From: Ciceribacter ferrooxidans | Lineage (GTDB): Bacteria; Pseudomonadota; Alphaproteobacteria; Rhizobiales; Rhizobiaceae | NCBI RefSeq assembly: GCF_004137355.1 | Contig: NZ_SDVB01000106.1 | Coordinates: 100,220 to 164,219 of the forward strand | Direction: 5' to 3' | Length of the DNA stretch: 64,000 bases | In this document: positions 26,715 through 34,699 of the stretch, piece after piece | How the letters are laid out: each line of letters opens with the position of its first letter | Position numbering within the stretch: the first letter of the stretch is position 1 | Program-made: the position numbers and the translations under genes | The notes under the pieces: model-generated | Seen by the model: only the letters and a program-made list of their open reading frames with translations | Databases searched by the model: none | What the model was told of the DNA's origin: nothing

Positions 26715-26797
26715 GGCCTGCCCCCTTGAAGGGGCGGGCCGTGAGCCGTTCCGCTACGGAACGGACGCAGAGCCGGGCGAGGGTCGCCCGCATCTGC
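26715..26797. repeat. Three consecutive perfect or near-perfect hairpins between lysA and the ABC binding-protein gene
   Basis: Hairpin 1 is at 26715-26740 (GGCCTGCCCC against GGGGCGGGCC). Hairpin 2 is CCGTTCC-GCTAC-GGAACGG at 26746-26764. Hairpin 3 is at 26767-26797 with two stacked stems (GCAGA/TCTGC outside GGGCGA/TCGCCC). The layout resembles palindromic mosaic elements such as rhizobial RIME repeats. It could also limit readthrough or stabilise the downstream mRNA. Confidence 0.7.
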
Positions 26798-26832
26798 GGA
26801 TTGGGGAACTAACAAAGAAGAAGGAGAATCGA

Positions 26833-28419
26833 ATGCTTGATAAACTCAGACTCTTGGTAACGACCGGCCTCCTCGGCCTGACATTGATGTCGCCGACACT
26901 CGCCGCCGATCACACGCTGCGGATCGCCTATACCGAAGATCCGAAGACGGCCGACGTCCAGAAGACCTCGGACGCCTACACGCTGCCGCTCAATATCTTC
27001 GACCGGCTTGTCGAGGCCGAAACCAGCGGCCCCGGCCAGTCGAAGCTCACGCCCGGCCTCGCCGAAAGCTGGGACATATCCGAAGATGGCAAGACCTATA
27101 CCTTCCACCTGCGCAAGGGCGTCCTGTTCCACAGCGGCGAAGAGCTGAAGGCCGATGACGTCGTCTTCACCTTCGACCGCATGCTGGACCCGAAGACCAA
27201 GGCGCTCGGCACCGATATTCTCGATTTCGTCGATGGCGCAAGCGAGCGTCTGGACGGAACCGCAGCGACCGTCCGCGGTCTGCAGGCTGTCGACGATTAC
27301 ACTGTGAAGATCGTCCTCAAGGAGCCCTATGCCGCGTTCATCGCGCTGATGGCGAGCCCGCAGGCCTCGATCTTCAATCGCAAGTTCACCGAACCGCTCG
27401 GCGACCAGTTCGGCCTTTCGCCGGAGACCACCAACGGTACCGGTCCGTTCATTCTCACGGAATACAACCTGAACGACAGCCAGGTCATGGAAGCCAACGA
27501 GAACTACTACAAGGGCCGGTCGAAGCTGGACCGGATCGTTGTTCGCGTCGTGGCTGACGCCGAAACCCTGCGCATGCTGTTCGAATCCGACGAGCTTGAC
27601 GTTTTCGACGTCGACTACGCCATGACGCAGCTGCCCTACTTCCTCGCTAGCGACAAGTGGAAGGATCAGATTCGCTCAGGCCCGCGCGTCGGCATCTACT
27701 ACTACCACATCAACCAGGCACTGAAGCCCTTCGACGACGTGCGCGTCCGCAAGGCCTTCCAGATGGCGATCAACCGCAAGGAAATCCTCGAGAAGAACTT
27801 CTACGGCAAGGGCATGCTCGAAAACGGCGTCATTCCGCGCGGTGTGGTCTGCTACGCTTCAGCGACGCCGATCGAATACAACCCGGAAAAGGCCAAGCAG
27901 CTTCTCACCGAAGCCGGCTATCCGGACGGTGTCGACATCAACCTGACCCAGGTCAGCAGCTGGTCGTCGAAGTGGTCTGACATGAACCAGATCATCCAGG
28001 CTCAGATCAAGGCGTCCGGCTTCAACGCCCAGATCAAGATGATGGACGAGTCTGCCTATTTCGACGCCCGCAAGGCCGGCACCGTCGACAACTATACGCA
28101 GACCTGGTCGGCCGACTTCAATGACCCGGACAACTTCTTCTATACCTTCTTCTCCAAGAGCGGCACGGCCGTCCGCGGCTACAACAACAACGATCCGGAG
28201 GTTTTCGCAGCGCTCGACAAGGCGCGCACGATGACCAATCCCGAGGAGCGTTGCGCCCTCTACCAGAAGATGAATGAGAAGATCGTGCAGGAAGACGCGG
28301 CCTGGGTTCCGCTGTTCAGCCTTGATCACACCTACATCGTTCAGCCGCGCGTGAAGAACTTCACCGTTCCGTGGAACGGCTGGAGCGACATGAGCTACTA
28401 CCAGATGGAAGTCGAGTAA
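26833..28419 (+). CDS. Dipeptide/oligopeptide ABC transporter, periplasmic binding protein
   Basis: 528 residues from ATG 26833 behind AAGAAGGAGAATCGA. A signal peptide is visible: MLDKLRLLVTTGLLGLTLMS, then PTLAADH, with cleavage likely after LAA. It is a family-5 extracellular solute-binding protein (SBP_bac_5), with LAESWDISEDGKTYTFHLRKGVLFHSGE and a later AFQMAINRKEIL. It delivers a peptide or opine-like substrate to the two permeases and two ATPases that follow. A strong stem-loop follows the stop, which commonly lets the binding protein be made in excess. Context suggests D-residue-containing peptides; true specificity is unknown. Confidence 0.93.
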   Translation: MLDKLRLLVTTGLLGLTLMSPTLAADHTLRIAYTEDPKTADVQKTSDAYTLPLNIFDRLVEAETSGPGQSKLTPGLAESWDISEDGKTYTFHLRKGVLFHSGEELKADDVVFTFDRMLDPKTKALGTDILDFVDGASERLDGTAATVRGLQAVDDYTVKIVLKEPYAAFIALMASPQASIFNRKFTEPLGDQFGLSPETTNGTGPFILTEYNLNDSQVMEANENYYKGRSKLDRIVVRVVADAETLRMLFESDELDVFDVDYAMTQLPYFLASDKWKDQIRSGPRVGIYYYHINQALKPFDDVRVRKAFQMAINRKEILEKNFYGKGMLENGVIPRGVVCYASATPIEYNPEKAKQLLTEAGYPDGVDINLTQVSSWSSKWSDMNQIIQAQIKASGFNAQIKMMDESAYFDARKAGTVDNYTQTWSADFNDPDNFFYTFFSKSGTAVRGYNNNDPEVFAALDKARTMTNPEERCALYQKMNEKIVQEDAAWVPLFSLDHTYIVQPRVKNFTVPWNGWSDMSYYQMEVE

Positions 28420-28429
28420 GACCTGTTGC

Positions 28430-28457
28430 GCGGCGGGTCTCGTTCGGGACCCGCCGC
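28430..28457 (+). terminator. Strong stem-loop between binding-protein and permease genes (attenuator/processing site)
   Basis: GCGGCGGGTC (28430-28439) pairs exactly with GACCCGCCGC (28448-28457) around an eight-base loop. No run of T follows. Its position just after the binding-protein stop suggests partial termination or protection of the upstream mRNA, which would raise binding-protein levels over the permeases. Confidence 0.65.
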
Positions 28458-28549
28458 GTCTCTATGCTCTCATCCATCCCTCCCGGTTCCTCAAGGCCCG
28501 TCCCGGTGCGGCCTTCGATCCGGCGACCGACCATGAAAGAAATCAACCG

Positions 28550-29488
28550 ATGCTGATGTTTGCTACAAAGCGCATCGCGGCCTCGATCCCTGTTCTGATC
28601 GGCATCACGGCGCTGCTGTTCGTCATGCTGAACGTCATTCCGGGCGATCCGATCGCGCTCCTGATGAAGGAGCACGCGAGCCCCGAGGTTATCGAGCGCG
28701 TGCGCGCCCAGATGCATCTCGACGATCCGCTCATCACCCGCTACTTCCGTTTCCTCGCGGGCGCGGTGCAGGGCGATCTCGGCATGTCGATCAAGCTGAA
28801 CCGCAGCGTGACGACGCTGATCCTCAACGCCTTCCCCAACACCCTTTATCTCGCCGTCTGCGCGGCGATCGTCTCATGGGTGATCGGCATCCCGGTAGGG
28901 GTTCTCTCGGCCGTCAGGCGCGATTCCGCGCTCGACCATTTCTTCATGGGCTTCTCGCTGCTCGGCGTTTCCATGCCGATCTTCTGGTCGGCCCTCCTGA
29001 TGCAGTACATCTTCGCGCTCAAGCTGAAGTGGCTGCCCGTCTCCGGTTTCTACGGCTTCGAATATGTCATCATGCCGGCCATCGTGCTCGGCTGGAGCTC
29101 GGCGGGCGTGATTGCGCGCCTGACCCGCTCGAGCCTTCTGGAAGTCATGCGGCACGACTATATCCGCACCGCCCGCGCCAAGGGCCTGCGCGAGATCAAG
29201 GTCATCATGCGCCACGCCTTGAAGAACTCGCTCATTCCGGTGGTGACGATCATGGCGATCCAGGTGGCGAGCCTGCTGTCCGGTGCGGTCATCACCGAGG
29301 CGATCTTCGGCATTCCCGGCGTCGGTCGCATCTCGGTCAACGCCATCCAGGCCCGCGACATGCCGCTCCTTCAAGGGTCGGTTCTGTTTGCAACCGCACT
29401 GGTCATTCTCGGCAATCTGGTGGCTGACATCCTCTATTCCGTGCTTGATCCCCGCATCCGTCACCAGATGAAGGGAGGCGTGAAATGA
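28550..29488 (+). CDS. Dipeptide-type ABC transporter permease (DppB family)
   Basis: 312 residues from ATG 28550; the ribosome site is weak and the ATG two codons later (28556) is possible. Six helices are visible. The N-terminal region IAASIPVLIGITALLFVMLN and the motifs PGDPIALLMKEHASPE and HLDDPLITRYFRFL are typical of DppB. The EAA loop that contacts the ATPase is YIRTARAKGLREIKVIMRHALKNSLIP. It overlaps the next permease by ATGA. It acts in the inner membrane with the DppC-type partner. Confidence 0.93.
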   Translation: MLMFATKRIAASIPVLIGITALLFVMLNVIPGDPIALLMKEHASPEVIERVRAQMHLDDPLITRYFRFLAGAVQGDLGMSIKLNRSVTTLILNAFPNTLYLAVCAAIVSWVIGIPVGVLSAVRRDSALDHFFMGFSLLGVSMPIFWSALLMQYIFALKLKWLPVSGFYGFEYVIMPAIVLGWSSAGVIARLTRSSLLEVMRHDYIRTARAKGLREIKVIMRHALKNSLIPVVTIMAIQVASLLSGAVITEAIFGIPGVGRISVNAIQARDMPLLQGSVLFATALVILGNLVADILYSVLDPRIRHQMKGGVK

Positions 29489-30375
29489 CTGATATGACCG
29501 CAGCGCCGGAGGAAATGGTCGAGACTCTGGAGAGCGACAGCTTCCTGCGTGACACCATCCGGGTCTTCCGCAAGAACAAGATGGCGATGCTGGGTCTGAT
29601 CCTCGTCAGCCTGCTTTTCTTCGTCGCCTTCTTCATCCCGATCATCAGCCCGCACGATCCCTACCGCGTGGCGCTCGGCGAGCAGTTCCTGCCGCCATCG
29701 TCCACCTACTGGCTCGGTACCGACAATTTCGGCCGTGATCTCTTGAGCCGCATTCTCTATGGCGCGCGCATCTCGCTTCTGGTCGGCATCGTGCCGAGCT
29801 TCATCTCGCTGATGATCGGGGCGGTGATGGGCATCATCAGCGGCTATTACGGCGGCAGGATCGATTTCATCATCATGCGGCTCGCCGACACGATGATCGC
29901 CTTTCCCTCGCTGCTGCTGGCCATGGTGGTGATGTACACGCTGGGTGCGAACCTCTTCAACATCTTCATCGCACTCAGCCTCGTCGGCTGGGCAGGGGTT
30001 GCGCGCGTGGTGCGCTCGCAGACGCTGGCGCTGAAGGAGAAGGAGTTCATCGAGGCTGCCCGCGCGGTCGGCACCACGCGCGCGAAGATCATGGTCCGCC
30101 ATATCTTCCCGAACATCGTGCCGACGCTGATCGTGCTCTTCTCGCTCAGCATTCCCGAGGCAATCATGTGGGAATCGAGCCTCTCCTTCCTCGGCGTCGG
30201 CGTCCAGCCGCCGGAGGCGAGCTGGGGTCTCTTGGTGGCCAAGGGCAAGGAATACCTGTTCGCCTCGCCGCTCGTCGCCATCATGCCCGGCGTTGCGATC
30301 CTGATCACTGTGCTCGCATTCAATTTCATTGGCGACGGTCTGCGCGACGCGCTCGACCCCTACATGAAGGACTGA
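29485..30375 (+). CDS. Dipeptide-type ABC transporter permease (DppC family)
   Basis: 296 residues from ATG 29485, overlapping the DppB-type gene. A soluble N-terminus of about 35 residues is followed by six helices. Family motifs are LGTDNFGRDLLSRILYGARISL and the EAA loop EFIEAARAVGTTRAKIMVRHIFPN, with ESSLSFLGVGVQPPEASWG near the C-terminus. It pairs with the DppB-type permease to form the channel and ends ten bases before the first ATPase gene. No defect is visible. Confidence 0.93.
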   Translation: MTDMTAAPEEMVETLESDSFLRDTIRVFRKNKMAMLGLILVSLLFFVAFFIPIISPHDPYRVALGEQFLPPSSTYWLGTDNFGRDLLSRILYGARISLLVGIVPSFISLMIGAVMGIISGYYGGRIDFIIMRLADTMIAFPSLLLAMVVMYTLGANLFNIFIALSLVGWAGVARVVRSQTLALKEKEFIEAARAVGTTRAKIMVRHIFPNIVPTLIVLFSLSIPEAIMWESSLSFLGVGVQPPEASWGLLVAKGKEYLFASPLVAIMPGVAILITVLAFNFIGDGLRDALDPYMKD

Positions 30376-30385
30376 GGCCGTGACG

Positions 30386-31384
30386 ATGACGGATCAAAAC
30401 CAGTTGCTGAGCGTGCGCAATCTGCGCACCGATTTTAGCGGCCATCGCGGCGCCGTGCGGGTGGTGGACAATGTGTCCTTCGATGTCGGACGTGGCCGGA
30501 TCGTCGGTCTCGTCGGAGAATCCGGCTCCGGCAAGAGCGTCACCTCGCTCTCGCTGATGGGCCTCGTGGCGTCGCCCTCGGGCCGGGTCAGTGCTGACAG
30601 CATCCTGTTCGACGGCAGCGATCTGACGAAGCTCACGCCCGACCAGCTGCGCCACAAACGCGGCCGCGACATGTCCATGGTCTTTCAGGAGCCGATGACC
30701 TCTCTCAACCCTGTGCGCACCATGGTGCAGCAGGTCGGCGAACCCCTGTCGATTCACACCAACCTCAGCCGGCGGGCCATTCAAGAAAAGGTGCTGCACA
30801 TGTTCGAGACGGTGGGCATCCCCGAGCCCGCCGCGCGTCTCGACGCCTATCCGCATGAGCTTTCGGGCGGCCTCAGGCAGCGGGCGATGATCGCCATGGG
30901 TCTCATCTGCGAGCCCAAGCTGTTGATCGCCGACGAGCCGACGACGGCGCTCGACGTGACCACGCAGGCGCAGATCCTGCGGTTGATGGTGGCGCTGCGC
31001 GACCGGATCGGTACCGCGATCATCATGATCACCCACGATCTCGGCATCATCGCCGAGATGTGCGATGAGGTGAACGTGATGTATGCGGGCCAGATCGTCG
31101 AACAGGCCGATGTGTTCGACCTCTTCGACCGGCCGTCGCACCCCTATACCCGCGCCCTGCTCGCCTCGATCCCCAAGGCGACCGAGAAGCGTAGCGGCGA
31201 CCGCATGAGCAGCATCAAGGGTGTGGTTCCCAATCTGGTCAAGCTCCCGCAAGGCTGTCGATTCCATCCCCGCTGCGGCGACGCCATGCCGATTTGCCGC
31301 GTGAAGTCGCCGGACCTCACCGATCTCGGGAGAGGCCACAAGGCCCGCTGCTGGCTCCACGACAAACAGGGAGCCGCGTCATGA
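30386..31384 (+). CDS. Dipeptide-type ABC transporter ATP-binding protein (DppD family)
   Basis: 332 residues from ATG 30386. A GTG at 30380 is closer to the permease, but GAGG at 30374 is better spaced for the ATG. Walker A is GESGSGKS, the signature is ELSGGLRQRAMIAMGL, Walker B is [18 protein letters not shown], followed by the H-loop MITHDLGIIAEM. The C-terminal oligopeptide extension contains CRFHPRCGDAMPIC, the cluster-binding Cys pattern seen in DppD/OppD. It overlaps the next ATPase gene by ATGA. Confidence 0.93.
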   Translation: MTDQNQLLSVRNLRTDFSGHRGAVRVVDNVSFDVGRGRIVGLVGESGSGKSVTSLSLMGLVASPSGRVSADSILFDGSDLTKLTPDQLRHKRGRDMSMVFQEPMTSLNPVRTMVQQVGEPLSIHTNLSRRAIQEKVLHMFETVGIPEPAARLDAYPHELSGGLRQRAMIAMGLICEPKLLIADEPTTALDVTTQAQILRLMVALRDRIGTAIIMITHDLGIIAEMCDEVNVMYAGQIVEQADVFDLFDRPSHPYTRALLASIPKATEKRSGDRMSSIKGVVPNLVKLPQGCRFHPRCGDAMPICRVKSPDLTDLGRGHKARCWLHDKQGAAS

Positions 31385-32355
31385 GCGAAGTCCTCATTTC
31401 CACGGACAAGCTGACCAAGCATTACCGCCTGGGGGCCAGCTTCTTTGGTTCGAACGACAAGGTGATCCGGGCCGTGGATGACGTCAGCTTTGAGATCAAC
31501 GAACGGGAGACCTTCGCGCTGGTGGGCGAATCCGGCTGCGGCAAGACCACGCTCGGTCGCGCCATGCTCCGGTTGGTCGAGCGCACATCGGGCAGCATCA
31601 ACTATCGCGGCCAGGATCTGCATTCGCTCAATGAAGGCTCGATGCGGGCGCTGCGCAAGAAGCTGCAGATCGTCTTCCAGGATCCGTTCGCCTCGCTCAA
31701 TCCCCGCATGCGGGTCAAAGACATTCTGGCCGAACCGCTGAGGGCCCATTCCTACGGAACCGAGGCCGAGATCGAGGAACGGTGCCGGGAACTGCTGGAA
31801 GTGGTTGGTTTGAGACCGCATCTCATGCGGCACTATCCGCATCAGTTCAGCGGCGGCCAGCGGCAACGCATCGGCATTGCCCGCGCGCTGGCCAACAATC
31901 CGGAATTCGTCGTCTGCGATGAGGCCGTCTCGGCGCTCGACGTGTCGATCCAGGCGCAGGTGCTGAACCTTCTGCGAGACCTGCAGGAACAGCTGAAGCT
32001 GACCTACCTGTTCATCACCCATGACTTGAGCGTGGTCCGGCAGTTTGCCGACCGCATCGGCGTGATGTTTCTCGGGAGGCTGGTGGAGGTGGGGACCACG
32101 GAGGAGATTTTCTCAAATCCGCGTCATCCCTATACCATGTTCCTGATTTCGGCCGTGCCGCGCGCCGATCCGCATCAGCGCAACCGCGAGCGGCCGGTGC
32201 TGGTCGGCGACATTCCGAGCCCCGTCAACCTGCCGTCAGGCTGCCGTTTCCACACGCGTTGCCCCTATGCCAGGGATATCTGCCGGGTCCAGGATACGGC
32301 GCTGGTGGCTGCGAACGGTCGCGGCGTCGCCTGTCATTTCCCGCTGGGCGATTGA
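31381..32355 (+). CDS. Dipeptide-type ABC transporter ATP-binding protein (DppF family)
   Basis: 324 residues from ATG 31381, overlapping the previous gene. Walker A is GESGCGKTT, the signature is [17 protein letters not shown], Walker B is [18 protein letters not shown] and the H-loop is [11 protein letters not shown]. The C-terminal extension [18 protein letters not shown] is typical of the peptide subfamily. It completes a five-gene transporter (binding protein, two permeases, two ATPases). The L,D-transpeptidase-like gene starts 37 bases downstream, so the operon continues. Confidence 0.93.
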   Translation: MSEVLISTDKLTKHYRLGASFFGSNDKVIRAVDDVSFEINERETFALVGESGCGKTTLGRAMLRLVERTSGSINYRGQDLHSLNEGSMRALRKKLQIVFQDPFASLNPRMRVKDILAEPLRAHSYGTEAEIEERCRELLEVVGLRPHLMRHYPHQFSGGQRQRIGIARALANNPEFVVCDEAVSALDVSIQAQVLNLLRDLQEQLKLTYLFITHDLSVVRQFADRIGVMFLGRLVEVGTTEEIFSNPRHPYTMFLISAVPRADPHQRNRERPVLVGDIPSPVNLPSGCRFHTRCPYARDICRVQDTALVAANGRGVACHFPLGD

Positions 32356-32392
32356 CCCCCGGCGGCTCCGAAAAGTGAGGGAAGAAAAGTAC

Positions 32393-32908
32393 GTGGATCT
32401 GATCGTGAAGAAGACCGGCGAGGCGCTTTGGGAAGCCCGTCATGGGGACCGGAGCTGGCGCTGCGCCGTCGGCCGCGGCGGCATTCGTTTGCAGAAAGCC
32501 GAGGGTGATGGCGTCAGTCCCGTCGGCTGCTGGCCCATCCGGCAAGTGTATTACCGCGCCGACCGGATGGAAAAGCCCGTGACCGCCTTGCCCCGCCAGG
32601 CGATCGACCGTCTCGACGGCTGGTGCGACGAGCCGTCCGATCCTCAGTACAACCGCAAGGTCCGGCTTCCCTATGCGGCAAGCCATGAGGAACTCTGGCG
32701 GGAAGACGAGCTCTACGACATCGTCGTGGTGCTCGGCCACAATGACGATCCAGTGGTGCCGGGCGCCGGCAGCGCAATCTTCCTGCACCTTGCCCGCCCC
32801 AATTATTCCCCGACGGCCGGATGTGCAGCGCTTTCCCGCGAAGACCTTCTGGAATTTCTGGCCCGGGCCGATCCTTCCGTCCGCCTTTGCTTCAGCGACG
32901 CGGCCTGA
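32393..32908 (+). CDS. L,D-transpeptidase (YkuD)-like cytoplasmic or leaderless protein
   Basis: 171 residues from GTG 32393, chosen for the AGGGAAGA site upstream; the frame is open further upstream but only overlaps the ATPase gene. The sequence matches the YkuD fold: RCAVGRGGIRLQKAEGDGVSPVG, a central VVVLGHNDDP, and the catalytic region H132-LARPNYSPTAG-C144-AAL with the conserved Thr/Ser-x-Gly-Cys. No signal peptide or membrane anchor is seen, unlike most enzymes that crosslink peptidoglycan. It may act as an amidase or carboxypeptidase on imported murein peptides. Its place between a peptide transporter and a D-aminopeptidase supports that, but this is inference. Confidence 0.78.
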   Translation: MDLIVKKTGEALWEARHGDRSWRCAVGRGGIRLQKAEGDGVSPVGCWPIRQVYYRADRMEKPVTALPRQAIDRLDGWCDEPSDPQYNRKVRLPYAASHEELWREDELYDIVVVLGHNDDPVVPGAGSAIFLHLARPNYSPTAGCAALSREDLLEFLARADPSVRLCFSDAA

Positions 32909-32967
32909 TCCCGCGTCGCATTTACTCTCCGCTGCCCTTCCTTGACAGATGATCCGGAACCCGCGTC

Positions 32968-34533
32968 ATGGCGATGATCGATAGTGCCGCGCTCGAAAGG
33001 GCGCTGAACCTCCTTCCCTCCCGCTGCAAGGGTCCCGGAGGCGTGGCGGGCGTGGTGAAGGATGGCCAGATCGTCGCGCGGCGCGCATGGGGTTTTGCAG
33101 ACATCTATCGCCGGCTGCCGATGACGGCGCAGACACGCCTGCCGATCTGCTCGATCTCCAAGCACTTCACCTGTGCACTGCTGCTTGACCTGTTTGACGA
33201 CCCCTCCGTGCTCGACGCGCAGGTCGCGGATTTCCTGCCGGCCTATCGCGACCCGCTGCCGACGGTGGAGCAGCTCTGCCACAACCAGTCGGGCCTGCGC
33301 GACTATTGGGCGCTGACCGTCCTGCAGGGCGCACGGCCGGAGACGCGTTTTCGCCGGGAGGATGCGCTGCCGCTGATCGCCCGGTCGAAGACCGCGCATT
33401 TTAGGGCTGGCACGCTCTATTCCTACAACAACGCCAATTTCCGCATCCTGGCGGAACTGATCGAACGGAGAACCGGCCGCGACTTCGGCGCGCTTCTATC
33501 GGAGCGGCTGTTTGCACCGGCCGGCATGAAGACGGCGGTTCTTTCGCCGGATGCGCGCCATCCGCTCGATGGCGTCGTCGGTTATGAGGGCAATGACGAG
33601 ATCGGCTTCCTGCCGGCCGACAACGGCGTCTATTGGTTCGGCGATGCCGGCATCTCGGCTGCGCTGGACGACATGCTGGCCTGGGAAGTCCATATCGACG
33701 CGACGCGCAACGATCCTCAAAGCCTCTATAATCGCCTGACGGCGCCCGTGACCTATGCCGATGGTTCTCCTGCGGAATACGGCTACGGCCTGCGCCGCGA
33801 CAGCTGGTCGGGCGTGAAGTTTACCGCTCACGGCGGCGGCCTTCGCGGCTTCAGTTCCTACCGGCTGCATGCCGCCGAGGAACGGCTTTCGATGGTGGTG
33901 ATGTTCAACCACGACACCGCCACCTTCACCTCCGCGATTTCGCTGATGGAAGCGGCCCTCGGCATGACGTCCCGTGCGAATGAGACGGTGAGGCCGGAAG
34001 GTTGGGACGGGCTGTGGCTGGATGATGCGCGCGGGCTGATCCTGCGCACCGTTCAGGACGCGACCGGCGTCAAGCTCTACTACAGCCCGTCGCCGTCGCG
34101 CCTCACGGTCGGCACCGATGGTATCGCCCGCGGCCAGGGATTGCGGCTGGAAAGGGATGGCCAGGCGCTTGCCATGCACCGCAGCCACGAGAACCTGGAT
34201 GTGAGAGCACACCCGCTGGCCCGTATCGACTATGCCGACGCCCGCGAAATCGCCGGCCACTATCACTCCGAAGAACTGGATGCGGAGCTTGAGATCGAGG
34301 TCAGGGACGGAGCGGCGCATGCCCTCTTCAGGGGCTTGCTCGGAACGGGTCCAATGGAACGGATGTATCCGCTCGCCCAGGACATCTGGATCGTCACCAC
34401 CCGCCGCTCCATCGACGCCTCCCCGCCCGGAGACTGGACGGTCAAGGTTCGCCGGACGGCAGAGGGAACAGTCGCCGGCCTCACTATTGGCTGCTGGCTG
34501 GCGCGCGTCATCGACTATTGCCGCGTCAGATAG
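32968..34533 (+). CDS. dap: D-aminopeptidase (Ochrobactrum DAP-type penicillin-recognising hydrolase)
   Basis: 521 residues from ATG 32968, essentially the length of D-aminopeptidase from Ochrobactrum anthropi. The catalytic motifs sit at the same places: S62-I-S-K65, Y153-N154-N155 and H288-G-G. Residues about 1-335 are the beta-lactamase-like domain; two eight-stranded beta-barrel domains follow (GHYHSEELDAELEIEVRDG; WLARVIDYCRVR at the end). The enzyme removes N-terminal D-residues such as D-Ala from peptides and amides. No signal peptide is visible, so it should act in the cytoplasm on peptides brought in by the upstream ABC system. Confidence 0.93.
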   Translation: MAMIDSAALERALNLLPSRCKGPGGVAGVVKDGQIVARRAWGFADIYRRLPMTAQTRLPICSISKHFTCALLLDLFDDPSVLDAQVADFLPAYRDPLPTVEQLCHNQSGLRDYWALTVLQGARPETRFRREDALPLIARSKTAHFRAGTLYSYNNANFRILAELIERRTGRDFGALLSERLFAPAGMKTAVLSPDARHPLDGVVGYEGNDEIGFLPADNGVYWFGDAGISAALDDMLAWEVHIDATRNDPQSLYNRLTAPVTYADGSPAEYGYGLRRDSWSGVKFTAHGGGLRGFSSYRLHAAEERLSMVVMFNHDTATFTSAISLMEAALGMTSRANETVRPEGWDGLWLDDARGLILRTVQDATGVKLYYSPSPSRLTVGTDGIARGQGLRLERDGQALAMHRSHENLDVRAHPLARIDYADAREIAGHYHSEELDAELEIEVRDGAAHALFRGLLGTGPMERMYPLAQDIWIVTTRRSIDASPPGDWTVKVRRTAEGTVAGLTIGCWLARVIDYCRVR

Positions 34534-34699
34534 ATCGGAGTAAATTTCGCTAGGTGGTCTTCCACAAAATTGGCCTTGAACAACCCGATCCCGCCGGAGA
34601 ACACTGGTGCTCTCACCGCTGCCCTGCTACACCATCTCCTGGGACACGATCCCATTTGCTCTCCATGGGGTGTTCGACGAGAGAGCCTGAGGGCCTTCG

